DNA of 37,336 nucleotides from Opitutales bacterium (lineage in GTDB: Bacteria; Verrucomicrobiota; Verrucomicrobiia; Opitutales; Oceanipulchritudinaceae): contig JAFIGH010000048.1 in assembly GCA_020831525.1 (NCBI GenBank), forward strand, positions 1 to 37,336, written 5' to 3'. The position numbers and the translations under genes are program-made. Under the pieces are notes generated by a model, which searched no databases, had not been told where the DNA came from, and worked only from the letters and a program-made list of their open reading frames with translations. Of the stretch, positions 11,508-19,900 are shown one piece after another. Each line of letters starts with the position of its first letter. Position 1 is the stretch's first letter.

Positions 11508-11844
11508 ACGCGGGTCTGATTTGTGGAGCGTCGGTGCTGTGCGTGAAATTGGCTGAGACCGTGGGCCGGGGCAGTGGCCGGAAGCGGAACCGCGCCGCGC
11601 CGGAGCGCGCCGCGAATCCCCTTCGCGTCGATTGCGGTGCGAACGCACCGCGCGACGTTAGTCAGCTTGCAATCGGCCCCCGCCCGTTTCAAGAAAAAGT
11701 TTAAGAAAATCTTCACGCCCCCATTAGCGGGGGTTGGGAGCCTTGACCCCAATGGCGCTCGGACAAGCCGGGCAGACGTGGAAATACGGTCGTTCTGAGT
11801 TCGACTCCGTATCATCCGGAGGACGAGCGCGGAGCGCCGTGGAG

Positions 11845-11863
11845 GGCGGCGGGCACCGCCGCC
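11845..11863. repeat. GC-rich palindromic hairpin
   Basis: An 8-bp perfect stem GGCGGCGG/CCGCCGCC encloses a GCA loop and is followed by TTTA. It has no coding context and resembles a REP-type palindromic unit more than a terminator, because the T-run is only 3 nt. Confidence 0.6.
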
Positions 11864-12068
11864 TTTACGGTTGGGCGGCGTCCATACGCGGCGGAGGGGA
11901 GAAATCCCGTCGCGAGACGTTTCGCAGCGACCCCGCGCAGGAGGCGAGGGAGGACCGGGGTGTTTTTTTCGATTAGACTTGAAAAACGGGAATGGGATAT
12001 GCGGATTTCAAGGTTAAGTGGGGCCGTTCGGTTGTGGTGCCTGCGGAGCCAAAGCTTTTGCCACGGGT

Positions 12069-12093
12069 GGCCGGAGCAAGCTCCGACGCCACG
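12069..12093 (+). repeat. Palindromic repeat family B, copy 1
   Basis: This is a 25-nt element with the palindromic core CGGAGC-AA-GCTCCG. Its reverse complement recurs exactly at 14689-14713, about 2.6 kb away. It lies outside coding sequence and is flanked by GTGG and GGGGAATTG. Confidence 0.85.
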
Positions 12094-12276
12094 GGGAATT
12101 GCCTTGCCTGCGAAGCGTGGCCTGAGGGACCGACCGTGCCGGAAAATTGACCCGTGCCCGTCTCATTTCCGGGGAGGGTAGACGAGTGGGCGGCCGTCGC
12201 TGCGCTCCCCGGAACCGGTCCGCGGCGGATGGGACACGAATTGGAGGTGTGCGAAGCGGAGATGGCCGGAGGTAAG

Positions 12277-12339
12277 ACCCGTGTTCTGACGGGCGAAGTG
12301 GACACGGTTTGAAACGGAGCACGGACATTCTTGTCCGTG
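12277..12339 (+). repeat. Palindromic repeat family A, copy 1
   Basis: This 63-nt element aligns without gaps to 25558-25620 with about 53 identical positions. The last 29 nt (12311-12339) are identical in both. The core ACGGACATTCTTGTCCGT forms a 7-bp stem. Translations of such repeats give the spurious peptides (TDKNVRAP, DILVRV) that I recall from verrucomicrobial annotations. Confidence 0.9.
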
Positions 12340-12683
12340 TCGGGCGGGGCAGGTACGGACTCCATCGAAGCGCGGACATGGTCTTCGACCTCTGGTGCCC
12401 CCGTTTGGGTGATGGCCGGAAGAGGCTCTTGCGTGAGCCCGGGCGGCGCGGGGTGCGGACACAAGGTCTCGCACCTACTGTTTGGATGCGCGCATCCACC
12501 TGACTTGTTCCCACCATCGGAATCCTCCCTTGATTACCCTTCGTTTCCAAGCGCCTGCGGCACCCTTCGGATGCTGCAATGAAGTTGACCCTGCAGCCGC
12601 GCATGGTATCCATGACGGTGTGATGCGTGAATGCGGCGGTGGCAGGATGAAACGAATGATCAGGAAGGTAATTTGTAATCGAA

Positions 12684-12857
12684 ATGCGTATCCATTATGA
12701 GGATGGAAACGTTGTCGACTTGACGCTGTTTTCAGAGCTTTATGACCTGACTTTTGTCGTCACTTCAAAGGCCGTCTATTATTCAAGATCAAAAATCTCC
12801 GTGTATCTTGATGCTAAGCTCGCCGTCAATGGATTCGAGGCCCGCGAACGAAGGTGA
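12684..12857 (+). CDS. Small ORF of unknown function (57 aa), uncertain
   Basis: I do not recognise this ORF. It runs from an ATG at 12684 to a TGA at 12857 and translates to a protein-like chain: MRIHYEDGNVVDLTLFSELY, then DLTFVVTSKAVYYSRSKISV, ending AVNGFEARERR. Hydrophobic and polar residues alternate as in a small beta-rich domain, unlike the Arg/Pro-rich repeat translations around it. It lies in a patch distinctly richer in A+T than the rest of the window. It overlaps the chosen start of the downstream serine hydrolase by 47 nt in another frame, so at most one of these boundaries is right as drawn. No ribosome site is obvious. It may be a remnant of a longer gene. Confidence 0.3.
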   Translation: MRIHYEDGNVVDLTLFSELYDLTFVVTSKAVYYSRSKISVYLDAKLAVNGFEARERR

Positions 12858-14427
12858 TTGCGGTAAATTCGCCGGCAGTGGAAGGGCGTGCGGCGCGCCG
12901 GTTTGCGCGGCGGTGCTGTTGTTTGTCGGCTGCGCCGCGCTTTCAGACCGCGCGCGGGTGTTGCCTGAAGACCCCGCCGCCGCTTTGGACCGGGCCATGC
13001 CGGTCCTGCGGCTGGACGACGGCTCGGTCTTTGAGCCGGGGCTGGCGGAATGGATGGAGCACTTGGCCGTGCCGGGGGTGAGTGTCGCGGTGATCGACGA
13101 TTTCGAAGTCGTCTGGACGGCGGGATTCGGCGTCCTCGAAGCGGGGAGCGACAGGCCGGTGACGCCCGGCACGCTTTTCCAGGCGGCTTCCATTTCCAAG
13201 CCGGTCACCGCGCTCATGACCATGCTGCTGGTGGAGGCCGGCGAACTCGATCTCGATGTTTCCGTCAACGAATGGCTCAGGGAATGGACGCTGCGTCCGG
13301 ACGGGCCGGGGATCGACCGGGCGCCGACCCTGCGGGAACTGCTCGGCCACACCGGGGGTCTGCCGCCGGGCGGCTTCGCGGGTTACGATCCCGGGGCCGA
13401 ATTGCCGGACCTGCGGCAGATGCTCGATGCCGAGCCCCCGGCGGTGAACCCGCCGGCCACGATCGTCCGGCCTCCCGGCGAGGCGCTGGTTTACGGCGGG
13501 ATGGGTTACATGGTGGTGCAGCAGGTATTGACGGAACGCACCGGCATGGACTTCGCCGAACTGGTGGAGCAACGGGTCTTCCGGCCCCTCGGCCTGCGCT
13601 ACAGCACCTTTGCGCAGCCCCTGCCGCCCGAGCGCGCACGGCAGGCCGCGAGCGGACACAACGTCGTGGGCGGGGTCCTGCCGGGACGCTGGCGCGTGCA
13701 GCCCGAGCAGGCGGCGGCCGGGCTCTGGACGACGCCGGGCGACGCCGCTGTGATCGCGATCGAGACGGCCAAAGCGAGGCGCGGCCTGCCCGCGACTTTG
13801 GTCTCCCCGGCGGCTGCGGAGTGGATGTTGACGCCCCACCGTCGCCATATGGCCCTTGGATGGATGCGGCCGCCCGGGGCGCCCGGCGGGCTTTTTGCCC
13901 ACAGCGGTGCGAACCACGGCTATCGGGCTTACCTGCTCATGCATGCCGAGACCGGCCACGGAGTGGCCGTGATGACCAACGCCGACTCCGGCGGGAAACT
14001 CCTTGTGCCGGTCATCGCGGCGGTGGCGGAGGCCTTCCGCTGGCCCGCCCGCATGCGGCCGCCGGTCGCGCCGGACGCACGGCTCTACCTCGTCGACGCC
14101 GTGCACGGAGCGGAGCGGGCGCTGGAGGATTACCTCGACCAGCGGCGGCGGCGCCCGGAAGCGGTTTCGCCGGAAGATCTGCACGATTGGGCAAGCCGTT
14201 TGCTCTTCCGCGGCCGCTTCGATGACGCGCTCCTCGCCTTCAGGAAAAACACGGAATTGTATCCGGAGAGCGAATACGCTCACCTGCATCTTGCGCGCGG
14301 TTACTTCGTCGCCGACCGGAAAGACGACGCCTTGGCCAGCGTTGAGCGCGCCTTGGAACTTGCGCCCGGTCTTGCGCCGGCCCTGCGCCTCCGCGCCCGC
14401 CTGACCGAACCCGGAGCGGACGAATGA
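12811..14427 (+). CDS. Lipoprotein-like serine hydrolase (class C beta-lactamase family) with C-terminal TPR region
   Basis: This is a predicted penicillin-binding-protein/esterase-type serine hydrolase of the beta-lactamase fold (PF00144 family). Numbering from the ATG at 12811 (538 aa), the SxxK nucleophile motif is SISK at 127-130, the YxN position reads YGG (228-230), and the KTG position reads HSG (364-366). The YGG and HSG variants are common in the esterase-like branch, so substrate cannot be told. LLFVGC ending at Cys 41 looks like a lipobox, which suggests an outer-membrane or periplasmic lipoprotein, although the segment before it is long. Residues about 465-530 form tetratricopeptide-like helices (LLFRGRFDDALLAFRKNTEL, then a second pair). 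Starts at 12754 (TTG) and 12829 (ATG) are also in frame, and none has a clear ribosome site. It is followed by a hairpin at 14462-14483. Confidence 0.85.
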   Translation: MLSSPSMDSRPANEGDCGKFAGSGRACGAPVCAAVLLFVGCAALSDRARVLPEDPAAALDRAMPVLRLDDGSVFEPGLAEWMEHLAVPGVSVAVIDDFEVVWTAGFGVLEAGSDRPVTPGTLFQAASISKPVTALMTMLLVEAGELDLDVSVNEWLREWTLRPDGPGIDRAPTLRELLGHTGGLPPGGFAGYDPGAELPDLRQMLDAEPPAVNPPATIVRPPGEALVYGGMGYMVVQQVLTERTGMDFAELVEQRVFRPLGLRYSTFAQPLPPERARQAASGHNVVGGVLPGRWRVQPEQAAAGLWTTPGDAAVIAIETAKARRGLPATLVSPAAAEWMLTPHRRHMALGWMRPPGAPGGLFAHSGANHGYRAYLLMHAETGHGVAVMTNADSGGKLLVPVIAAVAEAFRWPARMRPPVAPDARLYLVDAVHGAERALEDYLDQRRRRPEAVSPEDLHDWASRLLFRGRFDDALLAFRKNTELYPESEYAHLHLARGYFVADRKDDALASVERALELAPGLAPALRLRARLTEPGADE

Positions 14428-14461
14428 TGAGCCGGTACGAATCGCATGATTCGCCCCGTAG

Positions 14462-14483
14462 CGACGGAGCCGCGCCTCCGTCG
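14462..14483. repeat. Hairpin downstream of the serine hydrolase gene
   Basis: An 8-bp perfect stem CGACGGAG/CTCCGTCG has a 6-nt loop and starts 34 nt after the hydrolase stop codon. There is no T-run after it, so a Rho-independent terminator is not supported. It could act as a 3' stabilising stem or be a repeat unit. Confidence 0.6.
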
Positions 14484-14549
14484 ATTCCGCGGGAGGGCAG
14501 ATAGTCCATGAAGAGTAGACCTGCTGCCTCCGGAGCGGGTGGCCACACT

Positions 14550-14570
14550 CGAAGGTTCGCGGAACCTTCG
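14550..14570. repeat. Perfect 9-bp inverted repeat
   Basis: CGAAGGTTC-GCG-GAACCTTCG forms a 9-bp stem with a 3-nt loop in non-coding DNA. It is the strongest hairpin of this spacer and has no T-run. Confidence 0.7.
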
Positions 14571-14612
14571 CTACGGAGCCGCAGGGGTTTGGGCGGCAGC
14601 TACGGATGGCCA

Positions 14613-14649
14613 TCGATGGATATTGACGGGCGGCGGGTATCCGGATGGC
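14613..14649 (+). repeat. Repeat family C, copy 1
   Basis: This 37-nt element matches 16508-16544 at about 33 positions, and the first 21 nt are identical in both. The shared part contains GATGGATATTGACGGGCGG. It is not itself a strong hairpin and lies upstream of the 405-aa gene. Confidence 0.85.
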
Positions 14650-14651
14650 AG

Positions 14652-14671
14652 GGCGCGAGGCAGGCTCGCAC
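14652..14671 (+). repeat. Repeat family D, copy 1
   Basis: The 20-nt unit GGCGCGAGGCAGGCTCGCAC contains the small stem GCGAG/CTCGC. It matches 16731-16750 at 18 of 20 positions. It sits directly between a family C and a family B element. Confidence 0.75.
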
Positions 14672-14688
14672 GCCACTGATCGCGGCAT

Positions 14689-14713
14689 CGTGGCGTCGGA
14701 GCTTGCTCCGGCC
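14689..14713 (-). repeat. Palindromic repeat family B, copy 2 (inverted)
   Basis: This is the exact reverse complement of 12069-12093 over 25 nt, with core CGGAGC-TT-GCTCCG on the plus strand. The two copies flank the serine hydrolase gene in opposite orientation. Confidence 0.85.
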
Positions 14714-14812
14714 CCCCGCGGAATTGTCAGCCCCGTGTCCGCCCGTTCAATCATTGCGGTTGGCCGGCGATTGGGACTTGCCTGAAGCGCCTGTTCGCGT
14801 GTTCTTGACGGC

Positions 14813-16030
14813 ATGGCTTGGCGCATCGCTGAACAGGTGGTCGAAGGGGAAATCGACAATCGCACGAAGGGCCGTGTGACCGGTTGGATCCGTCTCGTCG
14901 ACGGCGGGGAGCTGCGGCTGGAACTCACGGGCAATGCGTGGCCGGACATCGCCGGTTCCCGTATCCGCTTCCGCAACAGGGAACCCGCCCGGGCGGAGCC
15001 GCAGGGCCTGCATCCAGAACAAGAGGGCCGCGCCGGCGACATCACCGCCTCGCGCAAGGTGAAGGACCTGCTCGTCCCCGTGGAAACCTTTCTGGAGATG
15101 CCGAAGGCCGAACGGGAGAGCGCCCTCACATGGGCGAATGGGCTCTACCTCGAGTGGTTCTCCCGCGCCAACGGGCGGGTCGTAATCGAGTCAACCCGCT
15201 TCGATACGGAAATCGTAGACGGTCCCCGTTGGACGCTTTCGGAAGAGGATCGTCGCGCGCAAGCGGAGTCCGGCGCAGACGCCATGCGCCGGTTTATGGA
15301 GGATGCGGCGGGTGCTGTCGCCGCAGCGGAAACCGACCCGTTCGCGGATGAGGACGAATTCATTCCGCCCGCCGAGGCGGAGATGGACGCAGAGGCGGCG
15401 CGGATGGATCTGCTCAGCGACCGCATCGAACGGCGGCTGCGGAAAAACTGGGACGAGAATGTCGATTGGGGGCAAATCTACGAAGAGGAATCCGCGCGCC
15501 TCCGCCGCGAGCGGGGCGAGCCGGAGCCCGATCCGCCGACTCCTGAGGAGGAAGCCGAAGCAGCGGCGTGGATCGAGGAAATGAACGCGGCCGCAAAGGC
15601 GGCGGAGGAAGAGGCGGAAGCCGAAGCATGGAAGGCAAGAGAACGGCGCCGGCATCCGCTTGTTCTCGAATGCCGTGAATACGCCCTGCAGTTGCGGGAG
15701 GAATGCGAACTTCCTGCCGATGCCTCCCCCGAACACCCGTTCTGCGAGTTGATGGACGGGGTCCTCTTTGCCTCCGGCAAACTCGCCGGAGCCCTGGGCA
15801 TCTGCGAAGACGAGGAAGAATGGCCCCCGGATGCCCTCCAGGCACCGTCCGTCCTCGTCTTCCTGAAAAAGGCCCGCGGCTACCTGCGGGATGCCCTTCG
15901 CGCGCTCGACTCCATTGACGAGGAGGCCCTCGGCACGGCGGCATGGCGGAAAGCCGCGCGCGCCAAAGTGGACCATCTCCTGCGCGAGACCCACCGGCTC
16001 ATCCTCGAAGCCCGCCGCTCGTTACAATGA
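14813..16030 (+). CDS. Conserved-type hypothetical protein, acidic, 405 aa
   Basis: I cannot assign a function. The N-terminus (about residues 1-60: VEGEIDNRTKGRVTGWIRLV, then LRLELTGNAWPDIAGSRIRF) resembles the start of hypothetical proteins I associate with Verrucomicrobia and Planctomycetes. Residues about 80-140 look like a compact alpha/beta region (ESALTWANGLYLEWFSRANG). Residues 145-285 are strongly acidic and Ala/Glu-rich, with coiled-coil character (EEEAEAAAWIEEMNAAAKAA). The last 120 residues are predicted helical (LVFLKKARGYLRDALRALDS). There is no signal peptide or membrane segment, so it is probably cytoplasmic. The start is the first ATG of the frame, at 14813. Both flanks are repeat-rich, so it is probably transcribed alone. 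Confidence 0.75.
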   Translation: MAWRIAEQVVEGEIDNRTKGRVTGWIRLVDGGELRLELTGNAWPDIAGSRIRFRNREPARAEPQGLHPEQEGRAGDITASRKVKDLLVPVETFLEMPKAERESALTWANGLYLEWFSRANGRVVIESTRFDTEIVDGPRWTLSEEDRRAQAESGADAMRRFMEDAAGAVAAAETDPFADEDEFIPPAEAEMDAEAARMDLLSDRIERRLRKNWDENVDWGQIYEEESARLRRERGEPEPDPPTPEEEAEAAAWIEEMNAAAKAAEEEAEAEAWKARERRRHPLVLECREYALQLREECELPADASPEHPFCELMDGVLFASGKLAGALGICEDEEEWPPDALQAPSVLVFLKKARGYLRDALRALDSIDEEALGTAAWRKAARAKVDHLLRETHRLILEARRSLQ

Positions 16031-16240
16031 GGCGACTGTGACTCTCCCGAAATCGACGTTTTAGGGCCGTTTCGAAACTCCCGTTCGAGGATGGTCCATG
16101 AATAGGAGTTTCTAGTTGAGATTTTGGAACTCATCGTTTTGAACATGTCTACTTCGCTTGTTCAGGAAGAAGGCGACGAAAACCGATCGACTGAGATTAT
16201 AATGAATTCGATAAGGGGATTTTATTTCAGATTCAATACA

Positions 16241-16489
16241 ATGAATTTGCGTATGGTGGATTGTGCTCTTTTGATCAGTATGATCTTTTGTGCGTCATTG
16301 TCTGCTGTCGGTAATTCAGACTTTCCAAGATCAATTGGGATTTTTCACACAAGAACGATTGGATTGAGAGGAGAAGGTGAAAAGGAGCTGATCCTAATGA
16401 AATGGCCGTGTCTGTTGATGTGTATGCACGGTTTCGTTCATTTTTCGTCGTTTGGCAGTCCAGAAAGTATACGCGAACTTTCCGCCTAG
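16241..16489 (+). CDS. Small ORF with possible signal peptide, uncertain
   Basis: I do not recognise it. From the ATG at 16241 it encodes 82 aa beginning MNLRMVDCALLISMIFCASL, a plausible short signal peptide with an Ala-x-Val-type end, followed by SAVGNSDFPRSIGIFHTRTI. The frame is open back to 16124, which would give 121 aa. The base composition is far more AT-rich than any neighbour, so it could be a recently acquired gene fragment or simply a chance frame in non-coding DNA. No ribosome site is visible. Confidence 0.25.
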   Translation: MNLRMVDCALLISMIFCASLSAVGNSDFPRSIGIFHTRTIGLRGEGEKELILMKWPCLLMCMHGFVHFSSFGSPESIRELSA

Positions 16490-16507
16490 TAGAAGCCGAT
16501 GCTGATT

Positions 16508-16544
16508 TCGATGGATATTGACGGGCGGGAGGCACCCGGATGGC
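16508..16544 (+). repeat. Repeat family C, copy 2
   Basis: Second copy of the 37-nt element at 14613-14649, with 21 identical nt at the 5' end and four mismatches after that. It marks the end of the AT-rich island. Confidence 0.85.
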
Positions 16545-16730
16545 GCGCGAACCGCGGAGGCATGGGGTTGGGCCTGGCGCAGCGTTAACGCGCCGTGCCG
16601 CGGCGGATTCGAATGCATAGAAGGAATATGGGTGCGGTGACAGGAGGTGTCGGGTTCCGGGGACTGTCGCTGCGCACGGGTCAATCCCTTGTCGTTGGTG
16701 CCGCGGAGGTAACTGGCGCGGGCTCCGCAA

Positions 16731-16750
16731 GGCGCGAGGAAAGCTCGCAC
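16731..16750 (+). repeat. Repeat family D, copy 2
   Basis: GGCGCGAGGAAAGCTCGCAC differs from the copy at 14652-14671 at two loop positions, while both arms of the GCGAG/CTCGC stem are kept. Conservation of the arms with change in the loop suggests that the structure matters. Confidence 0.75.
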
Positions 16751-16919
16751 TCTGCGGCGGAGAAGAGCCGCGGACAGAGCGGATTCCCGCCTCGGGTGCG
16801 ACGAAATGCGACGGCGCGTGGGGGTTCGGTGGACTGTGGTTGCGGGGAGAGGTTTTTTGGAGCGTTTTTGATTGCGGAGGCGAGGGGTCGGAGTGCTGAC
16901 TAGAGGCTTCCCCGATTTC

Positions 16920-19900
16920 ATGAATCCCCTGGTTGCCAAATATGTCGGTCGTCTTGCGTTGACGACAGCTGCCGTGACGGCTGTTTTTTTCCTCTTTATC
17001 CTGGCATGGGCATGGCTTTTTCGTCCGGCTGTGCCGGACCGGCCGCATGAATATGACGCGGAGGCCGTGGCGCGGGCGCAGGAGACGCGCGACGAGCGCT
17101 TTGATTCGGAGAACCCGCCGGAGGTTTTCCAGTGGGTCGACTATTCCGAAGGTGAAAATGCGTCATGGTTTCCGCGTGGGGAGGCACCGGTCCTCGCGGA
17201 GTTGGTGGAGGAGGGGCATCTGCCGCCGGTGCACGAGCGGGTGGGGCCGGAGCCGGTCGTTCTCAAAGGGGTCGACGGCATCGGCAACTACGGCGGCACA
17301 TGGACCTATCTCATTTCTTCGCCGGGGCAGATTGCGCAAGTACTGCCGCACCGGCTCTCCTACCCGAATCTGGTGCGCTGGACGCACTACGGACATCCCA
17401 TCGTCCCGCACCTTGCGCGGGATTACGAGGTGTCGGAGGATGCGCGCGAGTTCACCTTCTACCTTCGGCGGGGTGTGCGCTGGTCCGACGGGCATCCCTT
17501 CACGGCAGACGACATCATGTTCTGGTATGAGATGGAGGCGCAGGCGGAGGAGAAGATTTTTCCGGAGTCGGATGAAATCCTGCGCTTCCGGGGCGAGCGG
17601 GGCACGGTCGAGAAGGTCGACGATTTCACGGTGGTCTTCCGTTTTCCCGAGCCCAACGGACTTTTCATCGAGCGCATGGCCTCGTATCCGGGGCTCTGGG
17701 TCGTCGAGTTTCCCGCGCACTTCCTGCGTCAATACCACCCGGACCTTGGCGACGCGGAGGTGATCGAGCAGCTCCGCCGCGAGCGCAACCTTCCTTCCGC
17801 CCGTGCCGTTTACCGCACCTACTTTTGGGGCGCGGGCGACTACCGGCGTCCGCGCCTTTGGCCGTGGATCGAGCGCGGGCCGCGCACCAATCCGCCCTAC
17901 ACCTTTGTGCGCAACCCGTATTTCTTCGCCGTCGACACGGAGGGTAACCAGCTCCCGTACTTCGACCGCCTGCTCTTCGACCTGCGCTCACCGGAGATGA
18001 TCAGCGTGGCGGCCTCGAACGGGGAGGTCGTGCTCCAGCCCAGCGGGGTGCAGATCAATCAATACACGCTCCTCGTCGACAACATGGAGCGCAACAACTA
18101 CAAGATGTTCCACTGGATGTCGGGCGACCGCTCGCCCTTTGTCATCCAGCCCAACCTCAACCGGCGGCCCGACCCGCGCGATCCTGCTTCCGAGAACAAG
18201 CGCTGGCTCTTCAACCAAAAAGAATTCCGCCAAGCCCTCTCGCTCGCGATCAACCGGGCGAATATCATCCAGACGGAATACATGGGGCTCGCCGAACCGG
18301 CCCAGGCTGCGCCGCCGCCGCAGAGTCCGTTCTTCCATGAGCGGCTCTACCATGCTTTCACCGAGTTCGATCCGGAGCGTGCGGGCGAACTCCTAGACGC
18401 CATCGGCCTCACGCAGCGCGACCGCGAGGGCTACCGCACTTTCCCCGACGGAACCCACCTCCAGCTTTTTCTCAATCTCTCCGGTGCCATCGGCGGCGGG
18501 CCCGGTCAGGCCCTTGTCGAAAACTGGGCCGACATCGGCCTGCGCGTGACGGCACGGGAGCGCTCGCTCGGCCTTTTCCGCACGGAGGTGGAGGCCCTCC
18601 AGCACGACCTCAGCGTGTGGGGCAGCAACGGTGAATACATGCCCCTCCTCGAACCGCGCATGCTCGTGCCGAGCAATCCGTATTCGGACTGGGCGCGGGC
18701 CTACGCATTCTGGTTCCGTCGCGGCGGGTTGCACGGCGATCCGGCGGCGGACGGCCCCGGGGCGGAAGAACCTCCGCCGGACAGCCCCATCCGGCGCTCC
18801 ATGGAGCTTTACGATGCCGCGCTCGGGGCCACCACGCAGGAGGAACAGGTGGAGATCTTCAGCGAGGTCATGGACATCGCGGCGGACAATCTCTGGACGA
18901 TCAGCGTTGCTAGTTCGCCTCCGCGCCTCGTCGTGACGGACGAGGGCATTATGAACGTGCCGCGCAACGCCGTGCACAGCTGGGATTTCTTCACGCCGGG
19001 GAACACCTTCCAGGAGACCTATTCGTGGATCGACCCCTTTGACGCGCCGGGTGCGCGCGAGCAGGTGAAGAGCCTCATCATCAATCCCACAGCCCCGCGC
19101 TACGCCCGGGTGATGGGTACGGTGGACATCGGCAAGGTGATCCAACGCCTCCTCCTGGGCATCACGGCGGCGGGACTGCTCATGGTGGGCTTCCGCCATC
19201 CATATGTGGGCCGCCGCCTCCTTATCCTCGTGCCCACGCTCTTTATCATCTCGGTCGTCTCCTTTATCATCATCCAGCTGCCGCCCGGCGACTTCCTCAC
19301 GACATACCTCGCCCAGTTGGAAGAGCAGGGCGGGGGCGCGGCGGAAGAGCGCATGGAGGAGATGATGGACCTTTTTCACTACGACGCCGGGATGGTCGAA
19401 AAGTATGTGCGCTGGCTCGGAGTCCCGTGGTTTGTCACTTTCGAACGCGAGGACCGCGGTCTGCTCCAGGGCTTTCTCGGGCGGTCCATGGAAACCGGCG
19501 GCGCCGTCAACGACATCGTCGGCGACCGCGTCATGCTCACCGTCCTCATCTCCTTTGGCACGATCATCTTCACATGGCTGGTGGCCTTCCCCATCGGTAT
19601 CTACTCCGCCGTGCGGCAGTATTCGATGGGCGACTACGTGGCGACGTTCATCGGGTTTATCGGCATGTGTATCCCCAATTTTTTGCTCGCCCTCATCCTC
19701 ATGTATGTCAGCTCGCAACTCCTGGGTATCAATGTATCGGGGCTTTTCTCTCCGGAATACGCCGCGCAGCCCGACTGGACATGGGGCAAGGTGGTCGATC
19801 TCTTGAAGCATATCTGGATCCCGATCATCGTCGTCGGAACGGCGGGGACGGCGGGCATGATCCGCGTCATGCGGGCCAACCTCCTCGACGAGTTGAAAAA

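Larger units (their letters stand above)
11508..12683. other. Repeat-rich intergenic region without a supported gene
   Basis: These 1.18 kb between nuoA and the next small ORF hold no convincing gene. The ORFs here on both strands are Arg/Pro/Ser-rich translations of palindromic repeats. Visible structure includes hairpins at 11718-11733 (CCCCC/GGGGG), 11784-11812, 11845-11863 (8-bp GC stem) and 11909-11931. There is also a perfect 14-bp palindrome GGATGCGCGCATCC at 12484-12497 and the repeats listed separately. The nuo promoter should lie at the left end, where an AT-rich patch occurs around 11690-11715, but I cannot place it with confidence. Confidence 0.7.
14428..14812. other. Repeat-dense intergenic spacer
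   Basis: These 385 bp hold no gene that I can support. They are packed with inverted repeats: a hairpin at 14462-14483, a second at 14550-14570, a family C element at 14613-14649, a family D element at 14652-14671 and an inverted family B copy at 14689-14713. No promoter for the following gene stands out. Confidence 0.7.
16031..16919. other. Intergenic region: AT-rich island flanked by repeats
   Basis: This is an 889-bp stretch. The first third to half (about 16060-16500) is much richer in A+T than the rest of the window and contains an 8-bp inverted repeat GAAACTCC/GGAGTTTC (16074-16081 and 16105-16112) and one uncertain ORF. The remainder is GC-rich and holds a family C copy (16508-16544) and a family D copy (16731-16750). 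A promoter for the transporter operon is expected near the right end, but none is clear. Confidence 0.65.

Noticed and set aside
11795-11812. GTTCGACTCC resembling a tRNA T-loop
   Set aside because: The flanking bases do not form a T-stem or acceptor stem. The sequence is better explained by the inverted repeat 11784-11812.
11930-11969. Terminator-like ACCCCG/CGGGGT stem followed by seven T
   Set aside because: The loop is about 20 nt, the stem only 6 bp, and no plus-strand gene lies upstream to terminate.
11973-12613. Minus-strand ORFs of 163 and 199 codons in the spacer
   Set aside because: Their peptides (TDKNVRAP, RTRMSVLRF) are translations of palindromic repeats and are Arg/Pro/Ser-rich.
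12067-16750. CRISPR array
   Set aside because: The repeats are of different families, irregularly spaced and partly inverted, with no regular repeat-spacer pattern and no cas gene.
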